This document shows, one piece after another, positions 20,701 through 34,239 of a stretch of DNA of 64,000 nucleotides; the stretch's first letter is position 1, and every line of letters begins with the position of its first letter. The position numbers were made by a program, and so were the translations under genes. The notes beneath the pieces were generated by a model that was not told where the DNA came from, did no database searches, and saw only the letters and a list, made by a program, of their open reading frames with translations. Source of the stretch: Chloranthus sessilifolius (taxonomy: Eukaryota > Streptophyta > Magnoliopsida > Chloranthales > Chloranthaceae); contig CM037598.1 of the NCBI GenBank assembly GCA_021018995.1, positions 74,976,671-75,040,670 on the forward strand. The letters are read 5' to 3'.

Positions 20701-22720
20701 TATTTTAGTGTACAGGCCTTCCTACTTCTATTTAGCACTTAATAAAAACTCTTTTCCTATAATATGAACTCAAACCACGACTCCATTCCTCCTATCATCA
20801 GCTATCGATTCCCTATCCTTCGTATTCATTTCTCCTATCATCAGCTACATTTAGGGTTTAAGCTCCAATTTTAAAGACAAACTCTAACAGTTAGGATTTG
20901 GGGTACGATCTGATCTCCTCACTCCATATTTGAGCTCTGATTTTGGTTTAGATTCGATGGCATCTGAGCTGGGATTTGATCCAGGATTTGATTATCGGCT
21001 AGGTTAGGGTTTGAGCTTCGATTTCAAAGAAGAAGCCTAACAGATAGGGTTTGAGCTCAAATTTGAACTCCTCACTCCAGATTTGAGCTCTGCTTTGAGC
21101 TCGATTGGTTCAGATCTCTGATTTGACTTGGATTTCCATTCTACCTCCTCTCTCCAGGTTCAGATCTCCAATTTTAACTCAATTCATAATTTAATTTTAA
21201 TTTTTTATGTTAATTGCTCAACCGAGAAAATGCGATGGCTGGGGGATCGGACTCCTCAATTTTCATAGTACTTTGGTGTTTTTTTGCTTGTTTTATGGAT
21301 TATTTCGGTGTTTTATTGCAGGGTGTATATTTTGCATTTGAAGTGAATCTGGTTGATCATGATGCATATTTCGGACAGTAAAAGCAATGTGAAAAAAGCT
21401 TTATTTCAACAAATACCTCAAAAATAAAAAAAATCTCAAATGACATTGACAAGCTTTCAATTTCCAATGTCGCTTCTCGTTCCAAAAGGTTAGAGCATAT
21501 TTTCCTCCATCTTTCTCTACTTTATGTTGTTCCGTATAGATTTAATACTTTTTTTTCGGGAGCATTGTATAGAAAAGGTTGTATTGAACACTTTTTTGTT
21601 GGAGTAGTTCTTTATTATATAAGATTTTAAAGCAGGTTGTAATTTCTTTGCTCCCCTAATAGACGAGACAAGGCAATAGTGATGATATTTTTGTTCTCTG
21701 AGGCTAAGTACTGGATAGCATGCCTTGAAAATCTCTCATGTCAACAAAAAATCTAAATGTGATAATATTTTTTCCATTTACTCTGCTACCACTAGTAAAT
21801 AGGGGTATATTTTCAGAGACTGAATGGGCCTTTTGAGAGCTAATCCCTTCATGTGCACCACTTTGCCTTGAGTAACACAAGTGTTGATTAAAACTAAATA
21901 CAATATAGTTATTTCTTTATACTGTTTATTTCCTGCTATTGAATATGGGGCTAATGCGAGGAATATTTCCAAAGATTGAATTAGGCTTTCTGATAGATGA
22001 TGCCTGACATGTGCTAGTATCTCTTACAATTAGTTTGTATTGTAATGATCCTACACTTTAAAATAAGTTCCAGACTAGAGAAACTGTTATTTATGATTGA
22101 AAAATTGGCTTGCCAAATTTAATTCATAAATAAGTTTCGAGCTTTAGTAACATTAGATTGGTTTATGGGTAAATGTGAAGTTGTGACATTACTAATTTGA
22201 CAAATGGAAGTTGAGATCTTTTCACGGAGGTGAAGTTCCCCTTGTAACTGTATGACCATTGAAAGACATGTAAATTTTCGATATTTAATTTGTCATGCTT
22301 ATTATCTTTTAGATTCTAATAATTCTTACCTATAAGAAAAAGATTCTAATAATTTTTGCTAGCTGGATCCCTCTATCAAGAGTGGCAGTACTAGTCATGA
22401 TTAATGTCGGGATGTCGCATTCTTAAATCGCTTTATATCTTCCCTCTTCCTTGAACGAGCCAAGAAGGAGTGGTCGTATCTTCCTATTCTCCTTGACGGT
22501 TGCCAAGGTGTAATGGCCTTTTTATGCACTCATTCACCCTTGAACCAGCCAAGAATCAATTAAAATAACTTTTATGCCCTTCTTTTTGTTGAAGGTTTGT
22601 TGATTTTGTTAATCATAATGATTGGTATTTTTGTCATTAGAGAGAAAAAATAATAGTTGATAATATTTGATATTTTCTCATTATAATAGTAAGGATTTAC
22701 TTATTACTATTTATGCATTT
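20701..22720. other. CACTA interior with an imperfect tandem duplication
   Basis: Two related segments at about 20849-20960 and 21003-21112 share TAGGGTTTRAGCT, CCTAACAG-type and CTCCTCACTCCA-type blocks. The rest shows no recognisable coding sequence. Confidence 0.6.
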
Positions 22721-22835
22721 TGAAGAAATAGAGGAGCTGATTGCTGATGTCCTTGGAGTAGAAGTGCTCAAGCAAACAATAGCTGGAAACATCCTGGTAG
22801 GCAATTACTGCACATTCTCCAACAAAGGGAGATTG
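22721..22835 (+). pseudogene. Captured exon of translation initiation factor 6 (eIF6)
   Basis: The frame gives [20 protein letters not shown] and then [18 protein letters not shown], which I recognise as the eIF6 segment following the TDLD..EE region. The exon ends in a usable GTGAGA donor, so the fragment came from genomic DNA and not from mRNA. eIF6 normally keeps the 60S ribosomal subunit from joining early; only one exon (about 38 of some 245 residues) is here, so no factor is made. No other eIF6 exon was found nearby. Confidence 0.85.
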
Positions 22836-25800
22836 GTGAGAACTAAACCTTTGTTTCTTGTTGCATTTCTCTGAAAGCACAACAGATTTCTCCCCATTAA
22901 AATGCCAGAAGATTTTTCCTTTCCAAAAAAAAATAAAAATAAATTATGGGTAAGCTAAATAAACCTGCAAACACCTCACCATTAAAATATAAGAAGATTT
23001 CTCTACCTTTTTTATTCTTTTAATTTTTAAACAATGGATAAACTGAAATTGAACCTCCCATACCTCCCCATTAAAAATGTGAGAAAATTTCTCCATTTTT
23101 CTTATTGATTAATACTTTATTTTGTATTTTTTTAAATGGGTAAGCTGAGATTGAACCTGCGAATAAAACTCCCCATTAAAAAGCCAGAAACCTTCATCTA
23201 ATTCCCGTACCATGAACAAGCAACAGAGGAGAAATCTGAGTCCACATGGTTGTGTGAAAATTCAGGTTTAGGCTATTTGGCTTTTATTTAAATTCATTTA
23301 ACTGATTTTCACTTCCTTCTATTGTAGGACACATCAATTCATCATCTTTGGGGGCATTTTATAATATAACCTTCGTTTTAGCTAATGTTATTTGTTTTTT
23401 GTTTTTTTTCATTATTACATGCTTCGTTGGGTTGAAGCTGTAGAGAACTATGATATATGTTTTTGTGTAGGATCTTAGTGTAGGTCTTCTGGCTAACATT
23501 TCTAATTTTCTTTATTATATAGATAAATCTAGATTTATTATATAATTGTGGTTAATGTCATATTAATATTACTATGCTTTCACTAGCTCGGTTTCTTAGG
23601 AAGCACTACAAAAAAATAATCCTGTGCCAACGGTTGTTATATGAAGTCGAGATATATAAAGAGAATACTCTAAAATGAATAAACTATGGAGAATGCGTTG
23701 GCAGTTTCTATCATAACATTTGTTACACCCAAAAGGTATCCATATTGTGGTGTGAAAGAAATTGACAATTTGATGATGAAAATGATGGGTAGCTAGTAGA
23801 ACTATAAGTTAATCCACTCCTATTAAGATCAATCAATGAAGTCTAAGAAAAAACTAAAATTCTGGCATGATTATACTTAATACAAACACCATTTTTTAAG
23901 GCCAAATCAGTTGACGCAACTGATTTGAGTCCGAGCTTGGACAAACCAAACACACTTGGACTATAGAATCAATAATTTGTGGGTTGATAAATAGCTTGAC
24001 ACTTCCCAACGTTTAACCATTAAAATAAAAAATTTGACTTCTTCACATTTAAGATTGAATACGTTAGTTACCCTACAACAATTGTTTATAAAAATCAAAT
24101 AATTAATAATGTTGGGTTCACCCAAGCAGGTTGACATCATGCATTGATACTATGATAGTAAATAGAGTCAGTAATAGTTAATGATCTTGGGACTAAAATT
24201 TGAAAACCATGGCAAAATACATTTCGGTATTTGCCACAATGAGTTGTGAAAAATAAGTTCATATCATTCAGAATCCCTTGAGCTGTACCCTCCAATTCTT
24301 ATCATCCAATATTGAAAGGGAGCTAAAACTAGCACACGAGATGATAGAGATCATGCTTCGTGCAAATTATCGGCCACAGATTTTTACATCATGGTCTTCA
24401 AATCAGATGAGTTCGATTGTTTTCTACGTGGCATAGATCCCAAAAATAAGTCTTTCTTTTTAACCATGTGCTATGGTACAACTCCTGTGTCCAAGTTTTA
24501 GTTTCCATATTCGAATTTCTCTCATATAAAGCAATTAATTTGACAATAAAAACTGCATTTGAAATAGACCATTATAGCTTAATGAGATCCTCGGCAAACA
24601 CTTATCATCCATTATAGCTTAATGAGAATAGATCAAAATCTTGCATATAATCTCTAACATAAACTTGATATAGGGTGCATATATATTAACAATCAAGTTA
24701 ATTTAAATTTTGCAATTAAAGAAGTGCAGATGTCTATTGTTCCAATTTGAAATCAACTATTTTTACAATTCGTTAGGGAACCTATAACTTGCGAACAATA
24801 AAAAATAAGCATATAGTATAAGACACAACATGACACTGAAAGTGAACTTTATAAGCTCTAAATAATTAGCAAGAACATATATTACTTACATCCCATGAAC
24901 ATGCAAACTATAAAAATTATAAAAAAGGCATCCTTTACTGGGCAGTTTGTTGATAGTAACCTGCAAATGGGTTTCGAAATTATACTTCAAATCCAGTTGT
25001 CAATGCCTTGATGTCTCCATCCAAATGTATGGCAATCAAAATCTGATCAATTGAATGGATGTTATTATTTTGACACTCCAGACAAAAAAATTGTCCGGAG
25101 TGGCCATCTGAGTCAAGAACCTGGTCATGGGGAGACTCTGCAGCTTGTTTATATTTTTCTGCTCTTATCCCTGTATGCGTGATGGTTTAAGTTGGTTTAT
25201 TTTTTCTCTACTTGTTTGACATAGGTACCCATGTTTGTACCTATACCAGCTTGTCTTGGTTAAGAACCTCTCTTAGCCTCTGTATTTCTTATTTTTTTAA
25301 ATGTGGACTACTTAACTGACCAAATAAAGTATGGGGCAAAAATCAGGAGGCTGGTGGATCCTACGGTACTGCTCGTGAGGTGCAAAAGTGATCCATATCC
25401 TCAACCCTTCAGACCCATATGCTCTTTAGATTTCTACTCACCCATACAGCCAAACTCACAAATATTACTGTGAGAACACGGAAACTATCATGACTAAAGT
25501 TGTTAATCAAAATTCAACGATTTCAGATAAAACCTTTAAAGTCATTAGAGGATCTGATAATTAAAAGGTTTGGGATAAAATTTTCTATATGGAATAGCCA
25601 CATGCTATGATTTGGGTGACGTATGTATGACTCTCATTAGGCATTTTCTATAATCTAAAGGTCTCAATTTAATCTTGGCTAAAACTAATTGTCTATAATC
25701 TTTGGAACAACAAATCTGCCTAACACAGCATAAAATAATTATTAAAGAATGGAGTTATTGTGGTCTTCTCAGGAAGACTCCTCAGTAAGTGATGCAAATC

Positions 25801-25985
25801 GGATAATAACAACATCTAGAAGATCTCCGACATCAGTTCTGTCACTTTCTGATGAAATTTTTTAGGAAAACTTCTCTTTCTAGAAAAATCTGTGTTTGAG
25901 CATGGGCTTAGCTATAATTTTATGCTCCTTAACCATATTTAGCTAAGGAATGCTATGGTGAGCCCCATAATATGGTTGTGTTCCA
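22836..25985. other. CACTA interior, no gene recognised
   Basis: AT-rich. A CACTACAAAAAAATAAT motif at 23604-23620 looks like another CACTA-type terminus, but no partner end was found. The phrase CATTATAGCTTAATGAG is repeated at about 24573 and 24611. Otherwise nothing supported. Confidence 0.5.
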
Positions 25986-26174
25986 ATGGGGCTAGCCATT
26001 TTTGAGGTTGATAACTATGGTGAAGAAACTGTGGTAGAGGAGTCTGCAACTTCATTTCCAGACTCGGTGAATGCTGTGATGGAACCCCCTCATCCAGCCT
26101 CAAATGAGGAGCTTGTTGGTGAATCCCTGAAGCATACTTACCCTTCTTTTTTTTTGGACTGTAGCTTAATATGA
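25986..26174 (+). other. Unidentified possible captured coding fragment
   Basis: A 62-codon frame reads EVDNYGEETVVEESATSF and later EPPHPASNEELVGESLK. The acidic, non-repetitive composition looks coding and not random. I do not recognise the source gene. Confidence 0.35.
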
Positions 26175-27074
26175 AGCATGAGCTGCATTGCAGTTAGCTA
26201 TTTGGTTATTTGTGATTTGTGAATTTCTTTCTTTGATTACTTCAAATTTGTTATTTTATCCATAAAAGTTTACCTGTTGACATACTATTATTGTAATTCT
26301 AAACTCATTTTTATTAAAATTCCATAGCATGTGCAAGCCAATGCCCTCTCTTTCAATCTTTTGTTGGACTGAATTATCTGAATTTTGGACTAAAGGGAAG
26401 CCCTCAGTCTCACGTGTCATGATTCAGATACTATTATCCATTTTGAATCAAACCGATGATTCAAAATGGATAAATACACCTCTGTTCTTGTCAGTGCTTT
26501 GATCATTGATATAGTGAATTATTAATATAGTTGAGTCAGGTTCACAACCGATTTTTCTGAACTGGTTTATGCCTTTTGACTCTTTCCTTGCCACATCACA
26601 ATCAGCAATCTAAAATTGGGAGGTTAAAATGATTTCAAGAAACAGCTCCATCCGGAAGGTGTATTATTCGAATGATTAGAAGCCACAGATGGATTGATCT
26701 TTGGTGGTATTCCATCTATATGCTGGAACGTCATGTGTATGGGATTGGTCCTTGATCATGTGTGAATCATGTACAGTACACATGGCTGGAACACCACTTG
26801 GTGCTTATACCTAACACACACATATTTGTTATTTATTTATAAGAAACTTATACAACATATTAAGAATCCATTAAGATTGTTGATTTGTTTCTTTTTAGCT
26901 ACTTCTTGGCGCAGGTTTGAATATTAGAAACTGCCCTGTCAAAGTTATTATAAATGAGTTCACAAAACTTGACGAAAACTTAGTCAGGCCAATGAAGCTA
27001 ATCACGTTCTTTTTATTGCATTAAGGACTTCTTTTTCGCTAAGCTGATACCATGTTTATTTGAATGCCACGCAG
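26175..27074. other. CACTA interior with a short perfect hairpin
   Basis: A perfect 17-bp inverted repeat lies at 26434-26450 and 26457-26473 with a 6-nt loop (TTATCCATTTTGAATCA arm). The right part precedes the VPS37 exon and probably derives from an intron of that gene. Confidence 0.55.
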
Positions 27075-27162
27075 TGTGGACGAATTAAGAAAGCTTTTAA
27101 CTAACAAAGATATGCACAACACCTTTCTGAATTCACTGGAGCAAGTGAAAATTCAAAATAAG
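27075..27162 (+). pseudogene. Captured exon of VPS37 (ESCRT-I subunit)
   Basis: Between a GCAG acceptor (27071-27074) and an AAG/GTAAGT donor (27163) the frame reads VDELRKLLTNKDMHNTF and LNSLEQVKIQNK. This matches the start of the Mod(r)/VPS37 domain of plant VPS37 proteins (VDELRKLL.DKDAY..FL.SLEQV..QN). VPS37 works in endosomal sorting. Only this 88-bp exon is kept and both splice sites are intact. The solo LTR inserted 50 bp downstream. Confidence 0.83.
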
Positions 27163-27212
27163 GTAAGTTGTATTGTTTATTGCTTTTCATATTTCTATAA
27201 TCTGTCTGTTAA

Positions 27213-29719
27213 TGTAATATCCTGAAAAATCACGTTAAACTGTGACCTCGGGATCCGTGCCCGACTGGTCATAGGTTTGACCATGTAGGAGTTCACTAGT
27301 TGACGTAGGATATGATGAACGGATGAGATGTGAGAATTTGAGTAAATGTGTGGAGAGTGAGGTAAGTCTGGAGTCACATACGCCTATTAAGGTGCATGTG
27401 CTCAATACACAAGCTTGAAGGGAGATAAAAGGGTTTAATAACCCTAAAATCAATGTTGAGTTGTTGGAGAGAGTAAAGAAGAGAGAGAGAGAGAGGGAGA
27501 ACATAGTTAATGAAAGGAGTAATGGTGGGTGTTTGGAAGGGGGATTCAACCAATTAAAAGGCCGATTCGATACGAGAGATCCGCTAAAAGCGAAGCTGGA
27601 AACCCTAGCCTTTCCAACCACTTGACCTAATCAATTGGAGATTGATTGAAGGTAAAATTCTTGTAAATTAAATACATAGATTGAAGGGTTTAATTGTAGT
27701 TAGAAATAGCTAAAATCATAGGATAATGGCTTAGAAAAGAAAGAAAAATTAGTTGGAAGAAGATTGGGAAGAACAGCCCAAAAAGGGGGCTGAATCTGGC
27801 CAATTCGATTAATCGAATTGCGCCAAGAAGTTGAAAAGTCAGAGGACCCGAATTCGATTAATCGAACTGAGTTTCAATTAATCGACCTTGATTTTCGATT
27901 AATCGATTTTGGTGTCGATTAATCGACTGAGAGCCTCCAGTGGACTCCAGTGGATGGAGGAAAAGGACCTGGGGAATTCGACTAGTCGAAATAGGATTTC
28001 GATTAATCGATTTCGAATTTCGATTAATCGATTAATCGATTTTGGGAATTCGATTACTCGAATTGATAATCGAATGGATAGAGTAGAGAATTTTGATTAA
28101 TCAAATGGGAATCTCTATTAATCAATTTTGAGAATCGATTAATCGACTTTGAATTTCGATTAATCGATTTTGGGAATTGATTAATCGAATCAAATTCGAT
28201 TAATCGACTTTGGAGTTTGATTAATCGACTGTGCCAATTTTTGTTGACTTTTGAGTTTGACTTTGAGATTCTTGAGGGGTCTCAGACCTTCTTTGTTACA
28301 TCTTTAGTGATGTATTACATGTGTTATGTTGTACCATAGGTGGTACGTGTGAGCTTGGGCACAAGGAGCCACGTGGGACCTTGATGCATGATCAAACAGA
28401 GACTTGAGGTAAGGAACATCTTAAACATGTACTTTATTTTGTAAGAGCATGTATGTAGTGATATAGAATTTAATTTAAAACTGTTTTAATTGCTTAAGGA
28501 TTTGTGAAAAGGGTGTGTGTGTGACATCTATAAGAGGAATCATAATGAACCATCCCCAGGGGATGAGGAAGTGAAGTAATAAGGGCATCAGGTGTGATGC
28601 AAGTATGTGGATACATCCCAGGGATGTATCTATGATTGAATAATGTCTGATAGGGCCTAACTGATATAAGATACCACACTTATACGGTGAATAACTATAT
28701 GTAAAGCACCTGATATTTTTATTATTTGAGGTTTGATAGGATACCCCACCGACGTGATGGGATACCCACGACTGACGCGACAGGATATCCGTGACCGATA
28801 CGACGGCGAAACCTTAGGCCAGTGCGGAGGCATATCTGTACACAGTAAGTACACCCCAGGGGTGTTAAATTGAGATAAGTTGAAACCCCGCCACCGATCC
28901 CCAGGGGAAAGGGGCTTGGGTACTATTAGTATTCCCAGGGAATACGTTTAAAACTGTCTATATAAATGACGATGAAGGGTATCTCATTGAAGCTGATGCT
29001 ATATTGCTCGGAGATTACTTAAGTTGAAAGGTTAAGTTTTGCTTTAGGCCTTTTCAGCATCATTCATGAGTAACTAAAAGACATGTGTAAACTACCAGTA
29101 AAATGGGACTCTTTTCTACTGTTTTCTCAGTACTTGCATAGATAAATCATGCATGGCATATCATGGAATATATGTGAGTTTTAATTTATATGTTCACTGT
29201 GTTTGTTCCCTATTGAGCTAGGATGTAGCTCACCCTTTAGACTATACGTCGCAGGTTCATTGTTAGCAGTTGTTGACGCTTCCGGGGACGTTGACCCTGG
29301 TGAGTCAGACCCGGTACCTGGTGACGAGTTAGAGCCACCTCCTGAGGACTTCTTCTAGAGGACTCTGTTGCGCAGCTTTGAGAGTTTTGTGAGCTGGTTT
29401 TGTACGGCTTGGTATGTCAAGCCTTATTTTTGTTAAATAATGTAATTAACTCATGAGATTATTCTTTTGGGGCGAACCATCATTGATGATAAGCGATCAT
29501 CGATGGTTCGGATCGGTTCTCCACTCATGCAGAGGCATGAGGGTAGAATTATCTTTTGAAAGGTTTTTAAAATGATATTTGTTCCCACAATATTAGTCAC
29601 TATTTTTAGTTCATCATTGTTGCTTGATATACCAATGTTCCGTGCTTAGTCAAAGGGCACGGTCAAGATGATCATGCTAATGGAAAGGGTTTCGGAGTGC
29701 CGAAATCCGGGCTGTCACA
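27213..29719 (+). mobile_element. Solo LTR of the Del/Tekay-like family (2507 bp)
   Basis: It starts TGTAATATCC and ends GGGCTGTCACA, flanked on both sides by GTTAA (27208-27212, 29720-29724). It is the same LTR as in the element at 31463-44564 but in the opposite orientation. Such solo LTRs arise by recombination between the two LTRs of an element. Open frames inside it are LTR shadows. Confidence 0.92.
27805..28229. repeat. Palindrome array C1 in the solo LTR
   Basis: Sites of TCGATTAATCGA start at 27805, 27854, 27874 (one change), 27895, 27915, 27978 (TCGACTAGTCGA), 27999, 28020, 28028, 28050 and further to 28229. Dominant spacing is 20-22 bp. Confidence 0.9.
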
Positions 29720-29724
29720 GTTAA

Positions 29725-31457
29725 GTTGTTGGATGGTGTAGCTTGATGCAATTAATGGATGAGGATTTGATGATGTGAGAATTAGAATTGGTTATTTTCA
29801 GCCAAAATATGCATAGAATGATGATGTCAATGATGGAATTTTGAGATTGGCAAAAATAGAAAGACCAAGCAATGAAGTAAACGATGAAGCACATGTAGGA
29901 ACATTGCTTCCCATACATCATGCCATGGTTAATTATGATGATTTCAGTATTGAAATCCACATTTTTTCAGTTCTATCTATTATTATTTGCTAAGCCAACA
30001 TCTGATTTGGAATTTTGGCATTAGGATAGCATCATGATAATTCTCTCTCTATATTTTAGTGTTTTCTATCTGCTCTTCTGTAGGGTGATTGGAATGGTTT
30101 CTTTGGAAACTTGGCAGTAACATGGTGTTAAGAGCAGTCTATATAATTAAAAATAAAAAAAAAGAGCAGTCTATATAATCTCAAGAACCTTGTATGGCTG
30201 TTAAAATACCTCTATTAGCCATTGATGGTCAAAATAAGTGAATTTTAAAAAGGCTGCACACACTTTTAAAAAAAGATCTAATTAAGGATTCTGAAACCTA
30301 CATAATAATGAAACTCTAATATTGAGACATTTTTTTATCTCCAAGAATGAGGATTGGATGGCCCACTACTTGACAACCACAGTAGTCCTATAACCTCGAA
30401 AATAAAATGAAGGAGAATGTATGAATGAGGATAGGTAATTCCAGCTCATAGTTGTGGACATCGCAAACCTCACCTTCCAATTTGAGAAAAATCATGGGTC
30501 ATTAAAATCCATAAGAGGTTTTAAAGGTCGGAGAATTATTAGTTTGATTTATAGTAAACGGGATGATCTGAGTTTAATCCATATTTTTGTATCTCCATAT
30601 TAAGTAGTGGCTCCTACAGCAAATTTAATCTGGCGAATACCTTCTTCTAAGTTTTTATCTATTTGTTTAATCCGAGTAGATACTTCAAGTATTCTCCTCT
30701 CAGTCTCAGATCCTATCTGTAATTTCTTAATGATTTCTAAAAGCTTATCAACTTTAAGTATGTAAAGTTTTGTCTAGATCTTGTTTTGTTATGAGTTTGC
30801 TAATTATCATTTCGATATTTTCTATTAGCAACTTCTGATTATATTTATTAGAGTCATCTACAAGTTTCTGATCACAATGGGAAAAGTCTTCAAGAATCTG
30901 ATTATCTAGATCAAATATCTCTTTTACAAGATCTAGTATCCGTTTACAAGATCTAGTATCCGTTTAGAAATCTTAGCACTAAGGGCTAAATTCCAATGAG
31001 CTCTATCAACAAGAGTGTTGCAGATAGCTGCAATGTTCTAGTTATTATTAGTTGGTTCTGTGCTAATATGATCCTATTTTATAGCCTATGGATTCAAAGA
31101 ACCAACAATGACCTGAATTTACAAGAGATTCTTGTGTGGCTAAAGGGGAGTAAGGTAAGTCTGAGTTCCAAATATCCAATTATATATTTAGGGAAGTAAT
31201 CTGGACATAGAAATGTACAAGGACAACTGTACACTTTATGTGTGTCTAGCAGGGCAACCTTATATATCTGTAATTTCCATATCTGCTTTCCTCAATAAAT
31301 TTTGCCTTTAAACAAGGCTCTGAGACCGTTAAACACACTGTGTCGCCAAATCTGTGGCAACTAGTAACTATTGTGTGTGCAACTAGATATGCTCATAATA
31401 AGACAAAGAGAGTGTGAACCACAAGTATCACAAGAGCTCTTTGAGAACCGTATATGG
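29725..31457. other. CACTA interior between solo LTR and chromovirus, with a degraded coding-like segment
   Basis: On the minus strand about 31015-30605 a coding-like stretch rich in Lys, Glu, Ile and Leu can be followed, broken by an exact 20-bp tandem duplication around 30923-30962 and by a further frameshift near 30770. I could not assign it to a family. A tandem copy of GAGCAGTCTATATAAT lies at about 30132-30180. No intact gene. Confidence 0.4.
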
Positions 31458-31462
31458 GTAAA

Positions 31463-33947
31463 TGTGACAGCCCGAATTTCGGCACCCCGAAACCCGTGCC
31501 ATCAGCACGGTCATCTTGACCGTGCCCCTTGACTAAGCACGGAACATTGGTATATCAAGCAACAATAATGAACTGAAAATAGTAATTAGAATTGCAGAAT
31601 AAATATCATTTTAAAACTTTTCAAAAGACAGTTCTACCCTCATGCCTCTGCATGAATGGAGAACCAATCCGAACCATCGATGATAGTTAATCATCAGATG
31701 GTTCGCCCAAAAGAATAATCCCAAACTTTAATTACATTGTTTAACCAAAAATCAGGCTTGACATACCAAGCCGCCCCAATAATCTCACAAAACTCTCAAA
31801 GTCCATGAGTCCTCTAGAAGAAGTCCTCCGGAGGTGGCTCTAACTTCGTCACACCGGTCCGACTCACCAAGGTCAACGTCCCTGGCGTCAACTCAAAAGG
31901 GTGAGCTACATCCTAGCTCAATAGGGAACAGAACACAATTGAACATATAAATTACAACTCACATATATTCCATGATATGCCATGCATGATGTGTCTATGC
32001 AGTTACTGATAAAAACAGTTGAAAAGAATCATAGTTTACTGGTAGTTTACTCAGGTCTTTTAATTATTCATGAATGACACTGAAAAGGCCTAAAGCAAAA
32101 CTTAACCTTTCAACTTAAGTAATCCCCGAGCAATATAGCATCGAGCCCCGATTAGATACCCTTCATCGTCATCTATATAGATAGTTTTAAACGTATTCCC
32201 TGGGAATATAAATAGTACCCAAGCCCCTTTCCCCTGGGGATTGGTGGCGGGGTTTCACTTTTCTCAATTCAACACCCCTGGGGTGTACTTACTATGTACG
32301 GATAAGCCTCCGCACTGGCTTACGATTTCGCCGCCGTATCGGTCACGGATATCCTGCCGCTAGTCGGGTATCCTATCAAATCTCAATTAACAAAAATATT
32401 AGGTACTTTATATATAGTTATTCACCGTATAAGTGTGCTATCTTATATCAGTTAGGCCTTATCAGACATAATTCAATCTTGGATACATCCCTGGGATGTA
32501 TCCATTCACTTGCATCACACCTGGTGCTCTTATTTCTTTACTTCCTCATCCCCTGGGGATGGCTCATTATGATTACTCTTTTAGATGTCACACACGCACA
32601 CTTTTCACAAACTCTTAAAAAAATAAAAGTAATTTGAATTAAATTCTATATCACTACATACATGCTCTTACAAAATAAAGTACATGTTCAAGGTGTTCCC
32701 TACCTCAAGTCTCTGTTTGATCATGCATCAAGGTCCCTCGTGGCTCCTTGTGCCCAAGCTCACACGTACCACCTATGGTACAATATAGCACATATAATAC
32801 ATCACTAAAGATGCAATAAGGAAGGTCCAAGACCCCCCGAGAATCTTGAAGTCAAACTAAAAATTTCAACAAAACTGGCACAGTCGATTAATCAAACTCC
32901 AAAGTTGATTAATCGAATATGATTCGATTAATCGATTCCTAAAATCGATTAATCAAAATTCAAAGTCGATTAATCGATTCCCAAAATTGATTAATCGAAA
33001 TTCCCATTCGCTTAATCGAATCCCAATTCGATTAATCGAAATTCTCTACTCTATCCATTCGATTCTCAATTCGAGTAATCAAATTCCCAAAATCGATTAA
33101 TCGAACCGAACTCGATTAATCAAAATTCAAACTCGACTAATCGAAATCCCAATTCGATTAGTCGATTTCCCCAGACTACATTTCTCCATCCACTGGAAGT
33201 TCCCAGTCGATTAATCGACTCTAAAATCGATTAATCAAAATCCAAAGTCGATTAATTGAAACTCAGTTCGATTAATCGAAATCGTGTCTTTTGACTTTTC
33301 AACTTTTTGGCAAAAATCGATTAATCGAATCTCACTTTCGATTAATCAAAATGGCCAGATTCAGCCCCCTTTTGGGCTGTTCTTCCCAATCTTCTTCCAA
33401 CTAATTTCTCTTTCTTTTCTAAGCCATTATCCTATGATTTTAGCTATTTCTAACTACAATTTAAACCCTTCAATCTATGCATTTAATTTACAAGAATTTT
33501 ACCTTCAATCAATCTCCAATTGATTTGGTCAAAAGGGTTGGAAAGGCTAGTATTCCAGCTTTGCTTCAAGCGGATCCTTCGCGTCGAATCCGCTATTAAG
33601 TGCTTGAATCCCCCTTCCAAACCATTGCAATAACTCCTTAATCACCCACCTTCTTTACTCCTCTCTCTCCCTCTCTTCTTTACTCTCTCTCAACAACCAA
33701 CATTGATTTTAGGGTTATTAAACCCTTTTATCTCCCATCAAACTTGTGTATTTAGCACATGCACCGTAATAGGTGTATGTGACTTTGGATTTACATCAAT
33801 CTCCACACATTCACTTGAATTCTCACATCTCATCCGTTCATCGCACCCTATGCCAACTATTGAACTCCTATTTGGTCAAACCTATGATCGGTCAGACACG
33901 GATCCCGAGGTCACTGTTTGACGTGATTTTTTTTTCGGGATATTACA
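31463..33947 (-). repeat. Chromovirus 3' LTR (2485 bp)
   Basis: Read on the minus strand it starts TGTAATATCCCG and ends GGGCTGTCACA. Compared with the 5' LTR it lacks short segments near 31810, 31855-31895 and 32355. A palindrome array lies at 32884-33349. Confidence 0.93.
32884..33349. repeat. Palindrome array C2 in 3' LTR
   Basis: About twenty TCGATTAATCGA-type sites, many with one changed base (for example ..AATCAAA), at roughly 20-22 bp spacing. Matching sites in the 5' LTR at 43517-43961 are better preserved. Confidence 0.88.
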
Positions 33948-33960
33948 TCCTTCCCACCTT
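33948..33960 (-). other. Chromovirus polypurine tract
   Basis: AAGGTGGGAAGGA on the minus strand abuts the LTR start TGTAATATCC. Confidence 0.85.
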
Positions 33961-34239
33961 GAGAATTTTCGTCTTCAAAAATAACCCAAGGGTGCATTGG
34001 TCTGCCCCACCCCCCACACTTCAGGTGAGGTGGCCCAGTTGATTCCAGATATAGCAAAGCAAGTATAAAAAATACAAGTATAGAATAGAAAATACGGTGA
34101 TACTAGAAAATTTACACCAAAATTTGTGATTTCTATTAAGTGTCTGAAAATTATTTTTTTACAAATTGCCCGATAGGTTGGCATACAAACACTCATACAT
34201 ACAAGGAAACCACTCAAAAAGAAGATGAGAGCACGAGGC

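Noticed and set aside
23604..23620. A second, nested CACTA element.
   Set aside because: Only one terminus-like motif was found, with no partner and no duplication.
27235..27621. Minus-strand frame in the solo LTR, similar to frames at 33703 and 44320.
   Set aside because: It recurs in all three LTR copies at the same place and is LTR sequence, with no known domain and no sign of a separate gene.
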